From Alkalihalobacillus sp047302405 (lineage in GTDB: Bacteria > Bacillota > Bacilli > Bacillales > Bacillaceae_D), in assembly GCF_047302405.1 (NCBI RefSeq), contig NZ_CP154853.1:1984001-2048000 (forward strand): 64,000 nucleotides of DNA, written 5' to 3'. The position numbers and the translations under genes are program-made. This document shows, piece by piece, positions 53,129 through 62,784 of this stretch. The notes beneath the pieces are model-generated. The model saw only the letters and a program-made list of their open reading frames with translations. It was not told the DNA's origin and ran no database searches. Position 1 is the first letter of the stretch. Each line of letters opens with the position of its first letter.

Positions 53129-55843
53129 TTAAGCTAACTTTTGGCGTAATACCATTTGAAGGATTCCGCCGTGTTTGTAGTAATCTACATCGACTTCACT
53201 ATCAAATCGTACTAATGCTTCAAATTCTGTTTTGTTTCCAGCTTCATCAACTGCAATAACTGTAACATGTTGACGAGGTTTTACATCTGTTGGTAATTGA
53301 ACTTCAATTGTCTCTTTACCAGTTAAACCTAAGCTTTCAGCACTTTCTCCATCTTTGAATTGAAGAGGAAGAACTCCCATTAACACGAGGTTACTACGGT
53401 GAATACGCTCATAGCTTTCCGCGATAACCGTTTTAATTCCTAAAAGGTTTGTCCCTTTAGCTGCCCAGTCACGTGAACTTCCCATTCCATAATCCTTACC
53501 AGCAAGAATCGTTAAGCCTGTATCAGACTCTTTGTATTTCATTGCCGCATCATAGATAGACATCACTTCGCCTGTTGGCCAGAAAGTTGTATATCCACCT
53601 TCTGTACCTGGAGCAATTTGATTACGGATACGAATATTTGCAAACGTACCACGCATCATCACTTCATGGTGCCCACGACGAGAACCGTATGAGTTAAAGT
53701 CCGTTTGCTCAACACCTTTAGATAATAGATATTTCCCTGCAGGTGTATCTTTACCGATCGCACCAGCTGGAGAAATATGGTCCGTTGTGACCGTATCACC
53801 AAATTTACCGATGACACGCAAACCAGTTAATGGTTTGATTTCTTCAGGCTCTTTTGAAAGACCTTCAAAGAACGGTGGGTTGGCAATATAAGTAGAATCA
53901 TCATCCCATTTGTAAAGTGAATCATCTGTTGTATCAATTTCGTTCCAACGCTCGTTGCTGCTAAATACATCCTCATATTCACGACGGAATAATTCAGGTG
54001 TAACCGTTTCTTTCACAACTTTTCTAATTTCTTCAGCCGTTGGCCAGATGTCACTAAAGTAGACAGACTTTCCATCTTTACTAGTACCAATTGGGTCGTT
54101 TCTCAAGTCAATATCAACTGTACCCGCTAATGAATAAGCTACGACTAATGGTGGTGAAGCTAAATAATTGGCTTTCACTAGTGGATGAATACGCCCTTCA
54201 AAGTTACGGTTACCTGAAAGAACAGATGTAACAGTTAAGTCACTATCAGCGATCGCTGCTTCGATTTCATCTTCTAATGGACCAGAGTTCCCAATACATG
54301 TTGTACAGCCATAACCAACGATGTTATAACCTAATTTTTCCATATAAGGAAGTAAACCGGAATCCGTTAAATAACCAGTAACAACTTTTGAACCAGGAGC
54401 TAAGGATGTTTTGACATACTCAGGCACTTCTAGACCAAATTCAACCGCTTTTTTCGCTACTAAACCAGCACCGATTAAAACGTAAGGGTTAGAAGTATTT
54501 GTACAGCTCGTAATCGCTGCAATAGCAATTGAACCTGTTTTCATTGTCGTTTCACGACCGTCGTTAAACTTCACTTCAACTTCTTTGTTAAATTCATCTT
54601 CTGTTAACCCTAAACCTTGTGTTCCTTGTGGAGCGACAACGGCATTACGGAAAGAAGATTGCATATCAGAAAGTGGAACTAAATCTTGAGGACGTTTAGG
54701 ACCTGAAAGATTCGCTTCAATTTCTGATAACTCAATTTCCACAACATCTGTATAAGTTGGGTCAGGAGTTTCACCAGGTACGTAGAATAGACCGTTCTCT
54801 TTGCTATACTGTTCAACTAAGGCAATTTGCTCTTCAGAACGCCCTGTTAAACGAAGATAGTTAAGAGACTCCGCATCTACTGGGAAAAATCCACAGGTTG
54901 CCCCGTACTCTGGTGCCATGTTTGAGATCGTTGCACGATCGGCAAGTGGCATAAATTCAAGTCCAGGACCGAAGAATTCAACAAATTTACCAACCACTTT
55001 TTTCTCACGTAGAACTTGTGTTACTTTAAGGGCTACGTCTGTAGCAGTTGTGCCACTTGGAAGTTCTCCAGTAAATTTAACCCCGATTACTTCAGGAACT
55101 GGGAAGTATGAAGGTTGTCCTAGCATTCCTGCTTCTGCTTCAATTCCCCCAACACCCCATCCAAGAACACCGATACCATTAATCATCGTTGTATGTGAAT
55201 CGGTACCAACTAATGTATCTGGGAATGTGATCGTGTCACCGTCTTTTTCAACAGCGTGCACAACATTTGCTAAATACTCTAAGTTAACTTGGTGAACGAT
55301 ACCAGTTGCTGGTGGTACAGCACGATAGTTATCAAATGCCTTTTTCGCCCAGCTAAGGAACTCATAACGCTCTGCATTACGTTTAAATTCTAAATTCATA
55401 TTATAAATTAAAGAATCACTTGTACCTGCTTTATCAACTTGTACAGAGTGGTCGATGACTAAATCAACCGGAATTTCTGGATTGATTTGGCTTGCATCTC
55501 CACCTAAATCAGCCATTGCTTTACGAAGTGCTGCTAAGTCCACGACTGTTGGCACACCTGTAAAGTCTTGTAGAATAACACGAGATGGTTTAAACGGAAC
55601 GGAAATATCTTCATTTTGACCGTCTGTTCCCCATTTCGCTAAGTTTTCAACATGCTCTTTTTTAATAAAATAATCATCATATTGACGAAGCACAGATTCC
55701 AAAAGCACCTTAATGGAATAAGGTAATTTAGATACTTCACCGATCCCCGCTTGCTCTAAAGCGTCTAAGGAATAATACTTGTACGACTTGTCACCAACAC
55801 TAAATGTTTTCTGTGACTGATAAACATCTAAATTTTTTGACAT
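53129..55843 (-). CDS. citB: Aconitate hydratase
   Basis: 904 residues from the ATG at 55843 behind GGAGGAGGG. Cluster ligands are in SCTNTSNP and YGCTTCIGNSGP. DRATISNMAPEYGATCGFFP and GKDYGMGSSRDWAAKG are aconitase A signatures. It turns citrate to isocitrate in the TCA cycle, and the apo form binds RNA in Bacillus. It diverges from sspO-sspP, as in B. subtilis. Confidence 0.97.
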   Translation of the reverse strand: MSKNLDVYQSQKTFSVGDKSYKYYSLDALEQAGIGEVSKLPYSIKVLLESVLRQYDDYFIKKEHVENLAKWGTDGQNEDISVPFKPSRVILQDFTGVPTVVDLAALRKAMADLGGDASQINPEIPVDLVIDHSVQVDKAGTSDSLIYNMNLEFKRNAERYEFLSWAKKAFDNYRAVPPATGIVHQVNLEYLANVVHAVEKDGDTITFPDTLVGTDSHTTMINGIGVLGWGVGGIEAEAGMLGQPSYFPVPEVIGVKFTGELPSGTTATDVALKVTQVLREKKVVGKFVEFFGPGLEFMPLADRATISNMAPEYGATCGFFPVDAESLNYLRLTGRSEEQIALVEQYSKENGLFYVPGETPDPTYTDVVEIELSEIEANLSGPKRPQDLVPLSDMQSSFRNAVVAPQGTQGLGLTEDEFNKEVEVKFNDGRETTMKTGSIAIAAITSCTNTSNPYVLIGAGLVAKKAVEFGLEVPEYVKTSLAPGSKVVTGYLTDSGLLPYMEKLGYNIVGYGCTTCIGNSGPLEDEIEAAIADSDLTVTSVLSGNRNFEGRIHPLVKANYLASPPLVVAYSLAGTVDIDLRNDPIGTSKDGKSVYFSDIWPTAEEIRKVVKETVTPELFRREYEDVFSSNERWNEIDTTDDSLYKWDDDSTYIANPPFFEGLSKEPEEIKPLTGLRVIGKFGDTVTTDHISPAGAIGKDTPAGKYLLSKGVEQTDFNSYGSRRGHHEVMMRGTFANIRIRNQIAPGTEGGYTTFWPTGEVMSIYDAAMKYKESDTGLTILAGKDYGMGSSRDWAAKGTNLLGIKTVIAESYERIHRSNLVLMGVLPLQFKDGESAESLGLTGKETIEVQLPTDVKPRQHVTVIAVDEAGNKTEFEALVRFDSEVDVDYYKHGGILQMVLRQKLA

Positions 55844-55865
55844 ATGTATTCCCTCCTCCAAATCA

Positions 55866-55894
55866 ATAATACCGCATACAATTAAATTTGTCTA
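55866..55894 (-). promoter_or_regulatory. Sigma-A promoter of citB
   Basis: Minus strand TAGACA (55889-55894), 17 bases, TATTAT (55866-55871), just upstream of the ribosome site. Confidence 0.65.
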
Positions 55895-56135
55895 AATTTC
55901 GAACGTATATAAAAAAATCTATACAGCCCAAAAGAAAACGCTTTAATTGCTTTTCAAACGATATCCCTTCTATAGAATAGCAAAACTTAATAAAAGAATA
56001 AATAAAATTTTTCAAATTTGAATAAATCTTTTAAGGATAAAAATATAAGAATACTCTGTTTTTTAGACCGAGGAATTATTTGCTAAAATGAGGACGTTCC
56101 ATTCGGGCAAACTAGAGATGGAGGTGTTTTATATT

Positions 56136-56294
56136 ATGAAGAAAAAATCAAATCATATCATTCCAAACATGAATCATGCGAAATCTCAAGGAAATGGAGC
56201 TGGTTACCAGTCACTATACGCAGAAGAAACAGCCCAAGAGCCTTTGAGTGAATTAGAGAAACAAAACAACAAAAAAACGAAAAAACGCCAATAA
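56136..56294 (+). CDS. sspO: Small acid-soluble spore protein O
   Basis: 52 residues from the ATG at 56136 (GGAGGTG upstream). NHIIPNMNHAKSQGNGAGY and ELEKQNNKKTKKRQ match SspO (formerly CotK). Divergent from aconitase and followed by sspP, the B. subtilis order. Confidence 0.9.
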   Translation: MKKKSNHIIPNMNHAKSQGNGAGYQSLYAEETAQEPLSELEKQNNKKTKKRQ

Positions 56295-56379
56295 CAGCAC
56301 TTAAACGCTACCCTTGATTGTACATGATTCAATTTAAAGCGATAAAACGAATCTCGCTAAAAGGAGGATACTACTTAAT

Positions 56380-56520
56380 ATGGACCATCACCGTATGACC
56401 AAAAAAGAACGTCATTCAGCAAAGGATCCCCGTCGCAACGCTGGTCAGCCCGCCCCATTAAGCGGTTCAAAAAAAACGAAAAATAAAAACCATGTAAGTC
56501 AAACGAATGGAGAAGGTTAA
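56380..56520 (+). CDS. sspP: Small acid-soluble spore protein P
   Basis: 46 residues, MDHHRMTKKERHSAKDPRRN, then AGQPAPLSGSKKTKNKNHVS, then QTNGEG. The GQPxPLxGSKK-KN-NH core is that of SspP (formerly CotL). AAGGAGG lies 12 bases upstream. Confidence 0.88.
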   Translation: MDHHRMTKKERHSAKDPRRNAGQPAPLSGSKKTKNKNHVSQTNGEG

Positions 56521-56580
56521 GAACGACGAATGGCTTTCGCCGCTCCTTAAAAAAAGTTTTCCATAACGTTATATGTTCAA

Positions 56581-56621
56581 AGGCAGGTTATTGCTTATCG
56601 ACTTCGGCCTGTCTTTTTTTT
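56581..56621 (+). terminator. sspOP terminator
   Basis: AGGCAGG...CCTGTCT followed by T8 on the plus strand. It overlaps the end of the convergent thioesterase gene. Confidence 0.65.
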
Positions 56622-57088
56622 CTTGCATCTGTTCTTTGTTTACGAATACTAAAGCGTTGTTCTGCCCCTTCATATTGCCATTTCTCTTCTTCTGTTTCAG
56701 GAATAAGTTTCGGAACCTCCGTTGGTTTCCCTGTATTATCTAAAGCAACAAAAGTCATGTAAGCAGTCGCTGTCAGTCTCTTCTCGCCTGTAATTAAATT
56801 TTCCGCCTCCACTTTTACATACACTTCCATGGAGGTTTTTCTTGCATACGTTACATAAGCTTCTATACAAATCGCCTCCCCTGTGTGAACAGGTGCAATA
56901 AAATCCATACTGTCACTTGAAGCCGTTACAACTGCTGCCCGAGCATGTCTCATTGCGGCAATACTTGCTACTTTATCAGCATTCGCCATCACATTCCCAC
57001 CAAACATCGTACCATGAAAGTTGGTATCTGGTGGTAAAACAAGATCAGTTAAAACCGTTTTTGATTCACTTGCTACTTTGCTATTCAT
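56588..57088 (-). CDS. ykhA: Acyl-CoA thioesterase (YkhA-like)
   Basis: 166 residues of hot-dog fold. DTNFHGTMFGGNVMANADKV holds the catalytic Asp/Gly loop, with VTASSDSMDFIAPVHTGE following. Related to YciA/acyl-CoA hydrolases of broad specificity. Basic C-terminal tail. Confidence 0.88.
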   Translation of the reverse strand: MNSKVASESKTVLTDLVLPPDTNFHGTMFGGNVMANADKVASIAAMRHARAAVVTASSDSMDFIAPVHTGEAICIEAYVTYARKTSMEVYVKVEAENLITGEKRLTATAYMTFVALDNTGKPTEVPKLIPETEEEKWQYEGAEQRFSIRKQRTDARKKRQAEVDKQ

Positions 57089-57300
57089 GTTTGTATTAAC
57101 CCCTTTTTATCCTCTTAAATCCTGTTATCATCATTTCATTATACTTTGGAAAATGAGACAATGCACGTTTCTTCGTTTGGGGTATGTAAAAGCACCTAAA
57201 AAATTTTGGAAGCGGCCTCGACAAAATCTCCTCTTCCCCAAAAAGGTCAGAGCATATATAATAAAGGTTAATCATTTTTAAAATTAAAGGGGTGATAGCA

Positions 57301-57633
57301 TTGATAAAAAGACTCAGCTTTTCGTTTATTCTATCAATCTGTCTCTTGTTACTAGTTTTTTATCTCTTTAATTTTAATAATGGAAATGAACATGGCTATG
57401 ATTGGTCTTCACCAAATCTGTCAGTATCTGCTGAGGATTCCTCTCATCACAATCTGCTTAACGGTGGTGATGACCAAGGAACGAATATTTATTATCTCAG
57501 TATGATCATGATTAGTATGATTTTGTTTCTATTTGGTCAGTTCCATCTGGTCAATAATAACAGATTGTTTCTTTACCCGAAACTTTATCAATCAAATTAT
57601 TTAGATCGGCTCCTAGCTTTTTCTGACAAATAA
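57301..57633 (+). CDS. Membrane protein, unknown
   Basis: 110 residues from a TTG at 57301, behind AAGGGGTG. One helix at the N terminus (FSFILSICLLLLVFYLF), a Ser/Asn/His-rich outer loop, a second helix (YYLSMIMISMILFLFGQF) and a short basic end. No family recognised. Confidence 0.6.
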   Translation: MIKRLSFSFILSICLLLLVFYLFNFNNGNEHGYDWSSPNLSVSAEDSSHHNLLNGGDDQGTNIYYLSMIMISMILFLFGQFHLVNNNRLFLYPKLYQSNYLDRLLAFSDK

Positions 57634-57657
57634 AAAGTCAAAAAGGAGGAACCGCCA

Positions 57658-57777
57658 ATGATGATGTTTCGTTTAATTATGGTCGTTTTTTTCTCACTAA
57701 CTGCTTTAAGTCTCTTTACTTTCCAAGGAATCGAAGGAATTAAAGCTTTTTTAGAGATTACCAAGACAACAAAATAA
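57658..57777 (+). CDS. Very small membrane peptide
   Basis: 39 residues, MMMFRLIMVVFFSLTALSLF, then TFQGIEGIKAFLEITKTTK. AAAGGAGG lies ten bases before the ATG. Single helix with a basic tail. It follows the previous gene by 24 bases and ends before a strong terminator, so they form a two-gene unit. Confidence 0.6.
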   Translation: MMMFRLIMVVFFSLTALSLFTFQGIEGIKAFLEITKTTK

Positions 57778-57790
57778 TTATAGAGCAGCG

Positions 57791-57839
57791 CAGGACACCC
57801 GCTAACGTCATAGTGACGATAGTGGGTGTCCTATTTTTA
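57791..57839 (+). terminator. Terminator
   Basis: GGACACCCGCTA-CGTCA pairs with TGACG-TAGTGGGTGTCC, then TATTTTT. Confidence 0.85.
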
Positions 57840-57854
57840 TGTGCGATACAATTA

Positions 57855-58147
57855 AACGAAAAACTTGGCTTTGCTTGGTTTTTTATTAGCTATTTCGAAG
57901 GATACGCACCTTAATCCTGGCTTTGCAGAGTTTTCATTACCTATTACGACGGATACGCACCTTAACTTTGGCTCTTCATGATTTTCATTACCTATTACGG
58001 TTAATTCGCGCCCTAATTTTAGCTCCTCTTGGTTTTCATTACTTATTGTGATCAATTCGCACCCTAATTTTAACTCTTCATGATTTTCATTACCTATTCC
58101 GATTCATTCGCACCCTAATTTGGCTCCTCATGGTTTTCATTACCAAT
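57855..58147. repeat. 51-bp tandem repeat array, about five and a half units
   Basis: Units of exactly 51 bp, typified by GGCTCTTCATGATTTTCATT, then ACCTATTACGGTTAATTCGC, then GCCCTAACTTT. A 68-codon frame read through it repeats every 17 residues and is a by-product of the period, not a gene. Confidence 0.9.
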
Positions 58148-58189
58148 TAAGAAGCCAGCAACTTTTCGATAAGTTACTGGCTTCTTATT
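58148..58189. terminator. Terminator of the ABC operon
   Basis: AAGAAGCCAG-AACTT...AAGTTACTGGCTTCTT hairpin, usable on the minus strand for the permease gene. Confidence 0.6.
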
Positions 58190-58243
58190 GTCTAACTAAC
58201 GTGATTAAGAAACACTTTCTTCATACCCAATCACTGTATTTCT

Positions 58244-59080
58244 TTATTTTTTATTTCGATATAAATACATTGTAATAGGAGCAAAAATGATGAGAATAAT
58301 TCCTGAAGTTAAGAATACCCACATAATTGCTTCTGTTGTTATTGTTCCATGCATGAAACCACGTACGGCATTTACAAGCAGTGAGATTGGATTGACTTCA
58401 ACAAAAGCCTGGAGCCAATTAGGAAGTGTATCAGGGGCAACAAACACATTGCTGACAAAAGTAAGTGGGAAAAGAACCATCATACTTACTAACATAAGCG
58501 ACTTCTCAGAGCGCATAATTAACCCAAGTGTAGTCCATATCCACGAGACACTAAAGCAAAATAACAAAATGAGTAAAATCGCCATACTCATTCCATAAAA
58601 GCCGCCTTCAGGACGAAATCCTAAGGCGTAGCCAAGGATAATCATGATGACAGATGCAATCGTATAACGAAGAACATCAATCAACAGTCCACCGATAAGA
58701 GCAGATGGCAACCAAAGGGGTAATGTTCTAAAGCGGTCAAAAATTCCGTTTTGTATATCTTTGTTTAAGTCAAGCCCTGTATACATCGTAATTTGTACGA
58801 CCGTCATAACAAGAATTCCCGGAAGTAAAAATTGTAAGTATTCACTTGTGGAACCAGCAATCGCTCCCCCAAATAAAAAGGTAAACATAAGTAAAAAGAT
58901 AATTGGAAATACCGTTACATCAAATAGCTGTTCTGGGACATGTTTAATCCGTAGTAAAGCTCGTTGCGAAAAGGTTAAAGTTGAAGAAAAGGCACTTGGT
59001 CGATTAGGACGTTTTCCTGCTACAATTGCCTGAAGTAACTGTTCATTTGTTCCTTGTTGATTTTCAGAATGATGGTTCAT
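58244..59080 (-). CDS. ABC-2 type permease (DrrB-like)
   Basis: 278 residues with six membrane helices. FPIIFLLMFTFLFGGAI and PLTFVSNVFVAPDTLPNWLQ are ABC-2 exporter features. It overlaps the ATPase gene by four bases (ATGA). Likely drug or lipid export. Confidence 0.88.
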   Translation of the reverse strand: MNHHSENQQGTNEQLLQAIVAGKRPNRPSAFSSTLTFSQRALLRIKHVPEQLFDVTVFPIIFLLMFTFLFGGAIAGSTSEYLQFLLPGILVMTVVQITMYTGLDLNKDIQNGIFDRFRTLPLWLPSALIGGLLIDVLRYTIASVIMIILGYALGFRPEGGFYGMSMAILLILLFCFSVSWIWTTLGLIMRSEKSLMLVSMMVLFPLTFVSNVFVAPDTLPNWLQAFVEVNPISLLVNAVRGFMHGTITTEAIMWVFLTSGIILIIFAPITMYLYRNKK

Positions 59081-60075
59081 GTCGTGACCCCTTCTTTTTG
59101 TTTATCTACTACTTCTGATTGATTCGTTAACATTAAAAATACTTCATCTAAGCTCGGTTGACCAAGCGAAAAATCAAGCAGTTCTATATTTGAACGAACT
59201 AGTTCACCCATAGCTTCTGCTACTCTAGAAGGATCACTCACTTGAGCTACAAACACTGTCTTGTCATCAGACACTTTAAGAGGAGTATCTAAATACCTTG
59301 TTAAAATAGCTGATACGTTCTCACTATCTTCAGCGTGAGTAATGGTCACGGTCAATTTACCTTTACCTACTGATGCTTTTAGTTCTTGACTCGTTCCCTC
59401 CGCAATAATTTTACCCTTATCGATCACCGCAATTCGGTCCGCTAGTTGATCCGCTTCTTCTAAATATTGAGTAGTGAGTAAGACTGTTGTTCCTACACTT
59501 GTTAATGCTCGAACGATATCCCAAACTTGATTTCTACTTCTAGGATCGAGTCCAGTTGTTGGCTCATCAAGAAAAAGCAAATCTGGTGTAACCACAATAC
59601 TTGCCGCAATATCGATACGTCTTCTCATTCCACCTGAGTATTTTTTTACTTGCTTTTTGGCTGCATCTTCTAAACGAAATGCCTGCAAAAGCTCCAATGC
59701 GCGTGCTTTTGCTTCTTTGCTCTTAAAACCAGTGAGTTTGGCAATCATTATCAAATTTTCTAATCCTGTTAAATCCTCATCAATGGAAGCATACTGGCCA
59801 GTAAGACTAATTCTTTTTCTCACTTCTTTTGTTTCTGTTTCTAAATCATGTCCAAAAATTCGTGCATAACCCGCATCTGGTTTAAGCAATGTCGCCAACA
59901 TTCGAATGGTTGTTGTTTTTCCAGCACCGTTAGGACCTAAAAACCCGTAAACCGTACCCTTTTTGATCTTTAAATCTACACCATCCACAGCGGTATGATC
60001 ACCAAAAACTTTCACCAATCCTTTTGTTTCAACGGCCCACTCGAATGGTTGTTCTTTTTTCACATTTATTCTCAA
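59077..60075 (-). CDS. ABC transporter ATPase (DrrA-like)
   Basis: 332 residues from a TTG behind AGGAGG. Walker A GPNGAGKTTTIR, signature YSGGMRRRIDIA, Walker B LLFLDEPTTGLD, then a C-terminal DrrA-type extension (DDKTVFVAQVSDPSRV). Powers the permease encoded next to it. Confidence 0.92.
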   Translation of the reverse strand: MRINVKKEQPFEWAVETKGLVKVFGDHTAVDGVDLKIKKGTVYGFLGPNGAGKTTTIRMLATLLKPDAGYARIFGHDLETETKEVRKRISLTGQYASIDEDLTGLENLIMIAKLTGFKSKEAKARALELLQAFRLEDAAKKQVKKYSGGMRRRIDIAASIVVTPDLLFLDEPTTGLDPRSRNQVWDIVRALTSVGTTVLLTTQYLEEADQLADRIAVIDKGKIIAEGTSQELKASVGKGKLTVTITHAEDSENVSAILTRYLDTPLKVSDDKTVFVAQVSDPSRVAEAMGELVRSNIELLDFSLGQPSLDEVFLMLTNQSEVVDKQKEGVTT

Positions 60076-60212
60076 ACTATTTCCTCCTAATATTCAAATG
60101 AGCTCTTTTCAAAAAAGCTCTTTTATTATTATTGTTTCTAACTTAAATAAATTCATTTTTATCCTCAATTTTGATTCTTTTAGCAAAGCATCTTCATTAA
60201 CAAATAGAGATA

Positions 60213-61148
60213 TTATTTATTTTTCGTCAAACCCCCCTCTCTTTCCTTTAACTCCTTTCGATATAGTTGTTGAATTTTCTGTAGCTCATTTATAAGAGCT
60301 TCCTTCAAATTTATTGGAGATAGTACTCTCACATTTGAACCATAACTTAACAAAATAGATAAAGCATAGTGAATCGAGTAAAAAGTTGTCTTAACTTCAA
60401 TATGATCTTCTTTTTTTACACATTGACCAGGAAATTGTTCAAAAACTCGCGGTTGAGCAGATAAACGGAAATGTAAATGCACACGGAACCCATCGTCTAA
60501 TTGTTTATCAACTATTGGTTTTCGTGAAAAATGCCGAGACTTTTCATCTGTTATCGCTAAGTTACTGATACGTGATAAACGAAAATATCGCTCTTCTTTC
60601 CTCATTATACAAAATGCTTTGACATACCATACTCCTTTTTCCCAAATAAGTTGGAGCGGCTCTATCTTTCGTTTTGTTATGTTGGCAGAAGCATCTATAT
60701 ATGAAAAGGAGATTCTTTTCGTATCGTCAATCGCTTCGACAATAGGAAGAACAAGTTTCTTTTCTTCTTCTGTTGCACTTAAATCAAATTGAATATTATT
60801 TTTCAATTCACCTTGTAAGAGTGAGGGCTGGATAGAACTTAGTTTGTTCATAAGTGTCCGAAATTTTTCACCACCAACTGCTCCTTGTACCCCACTTAAA
60901 AGTTGATAAATAAGCATAAACTCTTCTAAATTAAAATGTTGCTTTGTCAAAAAGAAGCCTTCCATGATTTCAAATCCACCCTCTGTTCCAGAAAATGAAG
61001 CAACTGGAATTCCAGACTGATTGATTAATTCAATATCTCGATAAATCGTTCGAATCGAAACTTCAAATTTATCCGCCAATTCTGTCGCATTGACTCTCTT
61101 GTTCGTTAATAATTCAACAGTTATTCCTAACAATCGAATAAGTTTCAA
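60213..61148 (-). CDS. HTH/WYL-domain transcription regulator
   Basis: 311 residues from a TTG at 61148, seven bases after GGAGG. DeoR-type HTH at the start (NATELADKFEVSIRTIYRDI), a middle region, then a WYL domain (about 145-230, WEKGVWYVKAFCIMRKEERY, FRLSRIS). WYL domains bind small ligands or nucleotides. Upstream of the ABC pair on the same strand, so probably its regulator. Its own promoter lies inside a palindrome. Confidence 0.85.
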   Translation of the reverse strand: MKLIRLLGITVELLTNKRVNATELADKFEVSIRTIYRDIELINQSGIPVASFSGTEGGFEIMEGFFLTKQHFNLEEFMLIYQLLSGVQGAVGGEKFRTLMNKLSSIQPSLLQGELKNNIQFDLSATEEEKKLVLPIVEAIDDTKRISFSYIDASANITKRKIEPLQLIWEKGVWYVKAFCIMRKEERYFRLSRISNLAITDEKSRHFSRKPIVDKQLDDGFRVHLHFRLSAQPRVFEQFPGQCVKKEDHIEVKTTFYSIHYALSILLSYGSNVRVLSPINLKEALINELQKIQQLYRKELKEREGGLTKNK

Positions 61149-61182
61149 TCTATAACCTCCCAACATAGAGAATCTTACACCA

Positions 61183-61213
61183 TTAACCCTGACATTATAG
61201 ATGTCAGGGTTAA
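61183..61213. promoter_or_regulatory. Palindromic operator over the WYL regulator promoter
   Basis: TTAACCCTGACAT and ATGTCAGGGTTAA are a perfect 13-bp dyad around TATAG. On the minus strand TATAAT (61194-61199) overlaps its centre, with TTAATC about 17 bases upstream. Repression by covering the -10 box is likely. The gap from 61214 to 61760 shows no gene or riboswitch I can name. Confidence 0.6.
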
Positions 61214-61760
61214 AAAGATTAACGGCATTATTTTTAAGATTTATCACAACAAATAATGATTATACATTTTATTCCACGCCAAGATCACGTTGGTCAACAA
61301 CATGAACTTCTTAAAAAAATTATGACGAGCAAATTGTTTTAGGAACTTGGTTTTTGGACAATCTGTTTGCTTTCATTCTCTTTCTGCCCAATAATTCATT
61401 GTACCCTCCCCAAGCAACTGTCCGACAATAAAATAACTTGTCAACTATATAAAAACTATCTTGAATTTATCGATTGGAAAAAACTTGGATAAATCATAAC
61501 AAAACGATGACGTTTAAAACGTTCACCAAGGAAACGTTACAAGAAGATTTCATTTCAATTAAATAGAGAGACATTTACTTGCCTCTTTTCATTTCGGCTG
61601 TTAGCATTGCACTCATTGGACCGGAAATTTTTCCGGACTAAAATATTCAATATGGATGCAAGTAATTCTTTCCACTTTTATTCATATTGAATCAATGTGC
61701 GCAAAAGGCATTTTTCCATTTAACACTTTTTGCTTAAAAATTAAAGGAGGTTTTCTTTTG

Positions 61761-62690
61761 ATGAAAACAAAATCAACATCAAGAGTAGTACAACGGTTCG
61801 GATTACCGCTTGCAGCAGCAGGAATGTTTCTTCTATTTGCTCCAAGCCATTCCGCGGCAGCTGCAGAAAAAGAAAGCTTGTTGTTAAAAGGCATGGAAGG
61901 CTCCCAAGTTGAAGAGTTACAAGAAAAACTAGAAGAACGCGGTTTCTTTGACGGAGATTCCGAAAATGGCGTGTTCGGTCAAAATACAAAAGAAGCAATC
62001 AAAAAGTTTCAAAAAGAACATAATCTATTGGTCGATGGAATCGCAGGTCCCCAAACATTAGGTGCGATTTCTGTACTTAGAATCGAGGATGAAGGCTTTT
62101 TAGTAGAAACGTTACAAGAAATATTGACGGATCTTGATTTTTATGAGGGAGAAATAAACGGTGAATTTACCGAGGAAACGGAAAAGGCTGTCCTCGATGC
62201 TCAGAAAGATTTTGAAATCACCGTTGACGGAATTGCAGGCCCACAAACGTTTGGTGCTCTATACAATTCAATTTACCCTTCTCAAAAGAAGGAAGTAGCT
62301 GAAGAAAGAGAAGTCGTTCAAACTTCCAATGAAACAACAGAAGAGTCAACAAATAGTGCAGACAATACGTCTACTGAGCAGCACGAACCTACAGAGGAAG
62401 GTCAAACATTATCTGTTGAAGCAACAGCTTATACAGCTGAATGTGAAGGCTGTTCTGGGATTACATCAACAGGAATCGATTTAAGAAATGACCGTGACAA
62501 AAAAGTCATTGCCGTTGATCCAGAAGTCATTCCACTAGGTAGTCGTGTTTACGTAGAAGGTTATGGAGAAGCGATTGCTGGAGATACAGGTGGAGCTATT
62601 CAAGGGAATAAAATTGATTTACATGTTCCAACTAAAGAAGAAGCCATCCAATTTGGACGTCAGCAAGTAAATGTAACGATTTTAGATTAA
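61761..62690 (+). CDS. Secreted wall protein: two peptidoglycan-binding domains plus 3D domain
   Basis: 309 residues from the ATG at 61761 (a TTG directly before it is closer to GGAGG). A signal peptide runs to about residue 35 (cleavage near HSAAAA). Two PG_binding_1 repeats follow (GMEGSQVEELQEKLEERGFF to VDGIAGPQTLGAI; FLVETLQEILTDL to VDGIAGPQTFGAL), then a Thr/Glu-rich linker and a C-terminal 3D domain with its three Asp (IAVDPEVIPLGSRVYVEG, AGDTGG, IDLHVPT). 3D domains are MltA-like lytic folds. Likely a muralytic enzyme of stationary phase or germination. Confidence 0.9.
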   Translation: MKTKSTSRVVQRFGLPLAAAGMFLLFAPSHSAAAAEKESLLLKGMEGSQVEELQEKLEERGFFDGDSENGVFGQNTKEAIKKFQKEHNLLVDGIAGPQTLGAISVLRIEDEGFLVETLQEILTDLDFYEGEINGEFTEETEKAVLDAQKDFEITVDGIAGPQTFGALYNSIYPSQKKEVAEEREVVQTSNETTEESTNSADNTSTEQHEPTEEGQTLSVEATAYTAECEGCSGITSTGIDLRNDRDKKVIAVDPEVIPLGSRVYVEGYGEAIAGDTGGAIQGNKIDLHVPTKEEAIQFGRQQVNVTILD

Positions 62691-62706
62691 TGATAAAGAA
62701 AAGAAC

Positions 62707-62749
62707 AGAACGGCCCTAAAGGAAACTACCTTTAGGGCCGTTCTTTTTA
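62707..62749 (+). terminator. Terminator
   Basis: AGAACGGCCCTAAAGG pairs perfectly with CCTTTAGGGCCGTTCT, then TTTTATG. Confidence 0.9.
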
Positions 62750-62784
62750 TGACTAACAACCATTATTGAAACCTATATATACTA

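Noticed and set aside
57852..58055. Open frame with a 17-residue repeat
   Set aside because: It is the 51-bp tandem array read in frame, with no ribosome site.
61250..61740. Cyclic di-AMP (ydaO) riboswitch or WalR box upstream of the 3D-domain gene
   Set aside because: Such genes often have one, but I found neither the conserved ydaO sequences nor two TGTWAH half-sites.
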